From NCBI RefSeq assembly GCF_033100795.1, contig NZ_JAWLVI010000002.1:1-64000 (forward strand): a stretch of 64,000 bases of DNA, given 5' to 3'. Source of the DNA: Pseudothioclava sp033100795 (lineage in GTDB: Bacteria > Pseudomonadota > Alphaproteobacteria > Rhodobacterales > Rhodobacteraceae). The first letter of the stretch is position 1, and each line of letters opens with the position of its first letter. Made by a program: the position numbers and the translations under genes. Positions 61,433-64,000 of this stretch are shown piece after piece. The notes beneath the pieces are model-generated. The model did not search any database. It saw only the letters and a program-made list of their open reading frames with translations, and had not been told where the DNA came from.

Positions 61433-63967
61433 TCAGAACTGCTCCAGCAGGCGTTTGAGGTAATCCAGCTCCTCGTCCGGACGCAGCCGCTCTCCCGAAC
61501 GCCGCCGGATTTCATCCAGCAAGTCGCGGGCGCGTCGATAAATATCCTCGCCCTGAAGCAGGTTCTCGTTCGAGGTCATGCGCGTGCCATCGCCAATCGA
61601 GCGCCCCAACGGATCGCGCGGCACCTCGCGCGAGCCTTGTCCCTGCGCGCCATCCGCGCGGTGTTGCTGCCCCTCCGCCTGCCCCTGCTGGCGGCGCTCA
61701 TCTTCAGTCATGGCCTGACCGAGCGCACGCATCCCTTCGCGCAACGCCTCGATCGCGTCAGCCTGCCGATCCAGCGCCGCCGAGTTGTCCCCGTCGCGCA
61801 GCGCATTTTCGGCCTGCTCCATCGCGCGGCCCGCCTGATCAAGCTGATTGCGCGCCTCGTCGCCCGCCTCGCCACCAAGGCGCGGCATCAGACCCTGCTG
61901 GCGCCCCAGCCCCTGGCGCAAGTCCTGCTGCCGATCCGCCAACGACCGCCCCGCGTCGCCGGGCGTATCCTGCCCCTCGCCTGCACCATCCGGTTGTTGC
62001 CCCTCGCCCTGAGGTGGCACCCCATTGGCGCCATTTTGCATATCGCGGAATGCCTCGTCCGAAAGCTCCTGCTGGTCGCGAAGCGTCTGCTGCAAGTCGC
62101 GCATCGTCTGGTTGCCCTGACGGTCGCCCTCTCCTTGCCCCTGTGTGACCTTGAGGTTCTCCATCATCCGCGCGAGCTGATCCAGAAGCTCCTGCGCCTC
62201 GGCCATGCGGCCCTCTTCCATAAGACGCTGGATCTCGTCTATCATCTGCTGGATCTGGTCGCCGGTGATCTGCTGGCTTTGCTGCTTCTGACCGAATTGC
62301 GGCCCCTCTTCGGGCGCCGCCCGTTCGGCCAGCATGTCGATATAGCGATCCGTCGCCTCTTTCAGCTCTTGCATCAGCTTGGCGATTTCATCCTTCGACG
62401 CGCCATTGCGGATTGCTTCGGACAGGCGTTCTTGCGCCTGCTGCATCGCGGCCAGAGCATCCGCCAGACCGCCATCCTCCAGCAGCTCGGCAATCTCCCA
62501 AAGCATCGCGGCAAGTTCCTCGCGCGCCTCATCGGTCAGCTCACCCGCCTCAAGCCGCGCGATCACCAGTTGCAACATGCCCGTCACGCCATCTTGCCGG
62601 ATGAACCCTTCGGGGCGATAGCTGAGCGCGCGCAGCCATTGCGCAACGCGCGGGCGGTTCTCGCGGTTCCACAGAAGATCGCGCCGCGCCTCGATCAGCG
62701 CCGAAGCCAGCGGGTCGAAAAAGCGCCGCCCCGGCAGATCCAGCGCATAGGGTTCCGAGCGCCCCGTCTGGCCCAGCCCGTCCGTGACCTCCAGTTCCAG
62801 CCTGACCGGAAGGTTCGCCCAGACATGCCGCGCGGCATCCTCGACCAGGGTTTCGGTAAAAGCGGTGCGCGAGCCGGAGATCGGCATCGGCAGATCAAAA
62901 ACCAGATCGTCACGCGGCTCGGGCGCAAGGGCCAAGCCATATCGGCGATCCACGGCTCCTAATTCAAGCCGCACCCGCGCGACGCCCCGCACCACCGCGT
63001 AATCGTCGCCTGCCATAAAGGGCTGCGCGAAACGCCCGTCCGCGCGCCGCTCGGCCACACCCATAAGCGAGACCTCGGGCGCATCATCGGCCAGCACCTC
63101 GATCCGGAACCGGCGCTCCTGCGCACCGCCAACCTCGATAACGCCCCCGCGCATCGCCACGAAATCGCGCTGACCGACCTCCGTCCGGGCCTCGGTTTCC
63201 AAAGGCGCCGCAGGGTTCGACACGGTTTCCTCAAACGGGATCGCACCTTGCGCGCCATAAAACCGGAAGGCAAAGCGCGTGCCCTTGGGAACCGTAATCT
63301 CGTCGGCATCCAGAGCGTTCAGATAAAGCCCCGGCTTTCCGGTATAGCGTGGCGGTTCAGCCCAGCCTTCCCATGTCGGGCCAAGCGCCGCCTCGGCAGC
63401 GCCGGACCCGTGCCCAAGCTGCGAGGACGGGTCGAACATCTGCGACGGCGCGCCGAAAAGCAGCGCCATCACCACCGCAGCCACCGCCATCAGGCGCAGG
63501 GCAAACGGATCGCGCGGAGCAAGGTCTGGCGCGGGCGCAACAGGGCGCGCACCCATCGCGCGCTGGCGCATCCGCGACAGATGCGCCTGCCAGAGCGCAC
63601 GCGTCGCGGCGTCTTCGCCGCCAAGGGCGATCCGGTCGGCAAGCGTCGCCAAAGGGCGCCCCTCAAGCCGCGCATCCACGCGCGCCAAAGCCTCGGCCTG
63701 CGAGGGCCAGCGCAGCCGCAGCCCCGCGCGGATCAGCGCGACCACCAGCCCCAAAAGCCATGCCCCCGCCCCCCAAAGGAACAGATCGGGCGGCAAGTGA
63801 TCATGCAACCGGAAGGCCAGTGCGGCAAACCCAAAGGCAAAAAGCGAAAACGCAGACCAAAAGCCACGCAACACGCGCTCAAGCACCATCGCGCCGCGCG
63901 TCAGCGCAACCGACCATTCCACGATGGCAAGCCGTTCCGGCCCGCTGGTGCCTTTTCTCCGGCGCAT
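61433..63967 (-). CDS. TIGR02302/DUF4175 family membrane protein
   Basis: This 844-residue protein starts at the ATG at 63967 after a GGGAG site; a TTG eight codons upstream is possible. Two or three membrane helices lie in the first 180 residues (LFAFGFAALAF, FLWGAGAWLLGLVVALI, MAVAAVVMALLFG). A beta-rich periplasmic part follows, then from about residue 510 a long helical, Gln-rich coiled-coil region (EEGRMAEAQELLDQLARMM, GQGEGDRQGNQ, QQDLRQGLGRQQ). The layout is that of TIGR02302 proteins, whose role is not known. It is convergent with the zinc-ribbon gene. Confidence 0.85.
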   Translation of the reverse strand: MRRRKGTSGPERLAIVEWSVALTRGAMVLERVLRGFWSAFSLFAFGFAALAFRLHDHLPPDLFLWGAGAWLLGLVVALIRAGLRLRWPSQAEALARVDARLEGRPLATLADRIALGGEDAATRALWQAHLSRMRQRAMGARPVAPAPDLAPRDPFALRLMAVAAVVMALLFGAPSQMFDPSSQLGHGSGAAEAALGPTWEGWAEPPRYTGKPGLYLNALDADEITVPKGTRFAFRFYGAQGAIPFEETVSNPAAPLETEARTEVGQRDFVAMRGGVIEVGGAQERRFRIEVLADDAPEVSLMGVAERRADGRFAQPFMAGDDYAVVRGVARVRLELGAVDRRYGLALAPEPRDDLVFDLPMPISGSRTAFTETLVEDAARHVWANLPVRLELEVTDGLGQTGRSEPYALDLPGRRFFDPLASALIEARRDLLWNRENRPRVAQWLRALSYRPEGFIRQDGVTGMLQLVIARLEAGELTDEAREELAAMLWEIAELLEDGGLADALAAMQQAQERLSEAIRNGASKDEIAKLMQELKEATDRYIDMLAERAAPEEGPQFGQKQQSQQITGDQIQQMIDEIQRLMEEGRMAEAQELLDQLARMMENLKVTQGQGEGDRQGNQTMRDLQQTLRDQQELSDEAFRDMQNGANGVPPQGEGQQPDGAGEGQDTPGDAGRSLADRQQDLRQGLGRQQGLMPRLGGEAGDEARNQLDQAGRAMEQAENALRDGDNSAALDRQADAIEALREGMRALGQAMTEDERRQQGQAEGQQHRADGAQGQGSREVPRDPLGRSIGDGTRMTSNENLLQGEDIYRRARDLLDEIRRRSGERLRPDEELDYLKRLLEQF

Positions 63968-64000
63968 CACTCCCTTTCCGGCCCCCTCCAAAGAGGATCG

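Noticed and set aside
1..64000. CRISPR arrays, prophage, integron or defence genes
   Set aside because: No regularly spaced repeats, integrase, transposase, phage structural or nuclease/toxin genes were found in any part of the window.

Overview
The window is about 64 kb of GC-rich DNA from an alphaproteobacterium, most likely a member of the Rhodobacteraceae (Rhodobacterales). This rests on an rRNA operon leader of the kind seen in that family, ethylmalonyl-CoA pathway genes (a malyl-CoA lyase and a methylmalonyl-CoA epimerase), long PstA/PstC proteins with extra N-terminal domains, FtsEX followed by PlsC, a TIGR02302/DUF4175 protein, four-cysteine DUF6455-type proteins, and a D-glutamate utilisation cluster known from marine proteobacteria. 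The genus cannot be named from the sequence alone. Nearly everything is ordinary chromosomal gene content. I found no prophage, insertion sequence, CRISPR array, integron or obvious defence island.

The left 6.4 kb is an assembly seam. Bases 1-383 are the upstream part of an rRNA operon on the minus strand: 16S leader, core promoter and AT-rich upstream region, with the 16S gene itself lying off the left edge. A single N follows at 384, then a 5.9 kb piece (385-6304), a second single N at 6305, and the rest. The last 86 bases before the first N (298-383) are repeated exactly as the first 86 bases after the second N (6306-6391), and an acetyltransferase gene is cut off at 6304. The simplest reading is that the rRNA piece joins directly to the right-hand piece and that 385-6304 is misplaced. 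That piece carries two tandem DUF6455 genes, an M48 lipoprotein peptidase, a nitroreductase/EI24 pair, methylmalonyl-CoA epimerase and a response regulator.

6.5-11.3 kb is a minus-strand glutamine/glutamate block (AGCS symporter, glutaminase, LysR regulator, glutamate dehydrogenase). 11.4-17.7 kb is the phosphate regulon pstSCAB-phoU-phoB, preceded by a convincing double PHO box but with no phoR beside it. 17.8-20.2 kb holds a universal stress protein and a SulP anion transporter. 20.6-23.6 kb is a betaine/choline-type ABC importer in the order substrate-binding protein, permease, ATPase. 23.6-29.4 kb has the Kdo transferase WaaA, a DUF1178 protein, the cytochrome c maturation pair ccmF-ccmH, an enoyl-CoA hydratase and tRNA-Leu(UAA).

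29.4-33.9 kb is an RND efflux pump with its adaptor and a TetR-type operator but no adjacent regulator. 34.0-37.5 kb is a gamma-glutamyl-polyamine type module (PuuB-like oxidase, PuuA-like synthetase, divergent GntR regulator with operator repeats between them). 37.6-43.3 kb has an ABC exporter, a BON-LysM protein, an acyl-CoA synthetase, a META-domain lipoprotein and a rhomboid protease. 43.3-51.7 kb contains pheS and pheT with a membrane gene inserted between them, an RTX-like protein, rplT-rpmI, a small gene broken by an amber codon, pyruvate kinase and an N-formylglutamate amidohydrolase.

51.7-55.9 kb is a D-amino-acid block (D-amino acid aminotransferase, DgcA, DgcN) divergent from malyl-CoA lyase, with two strong palindromic sites in the shared promoter region. 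56.1-64.0 kb has a DMT exporter, accA, plsC-ftsX-ftsE, a zinc-ribbon protein and a DUF4175 protein. No wholly new system is evident. The items most worth checking are the assembly seam, the amber-interrupted gene, the palindromes at the D-glutamate locus, the orphan TetR operator, the membrane gene inside pheST, and the tandem four-cysteine genes.
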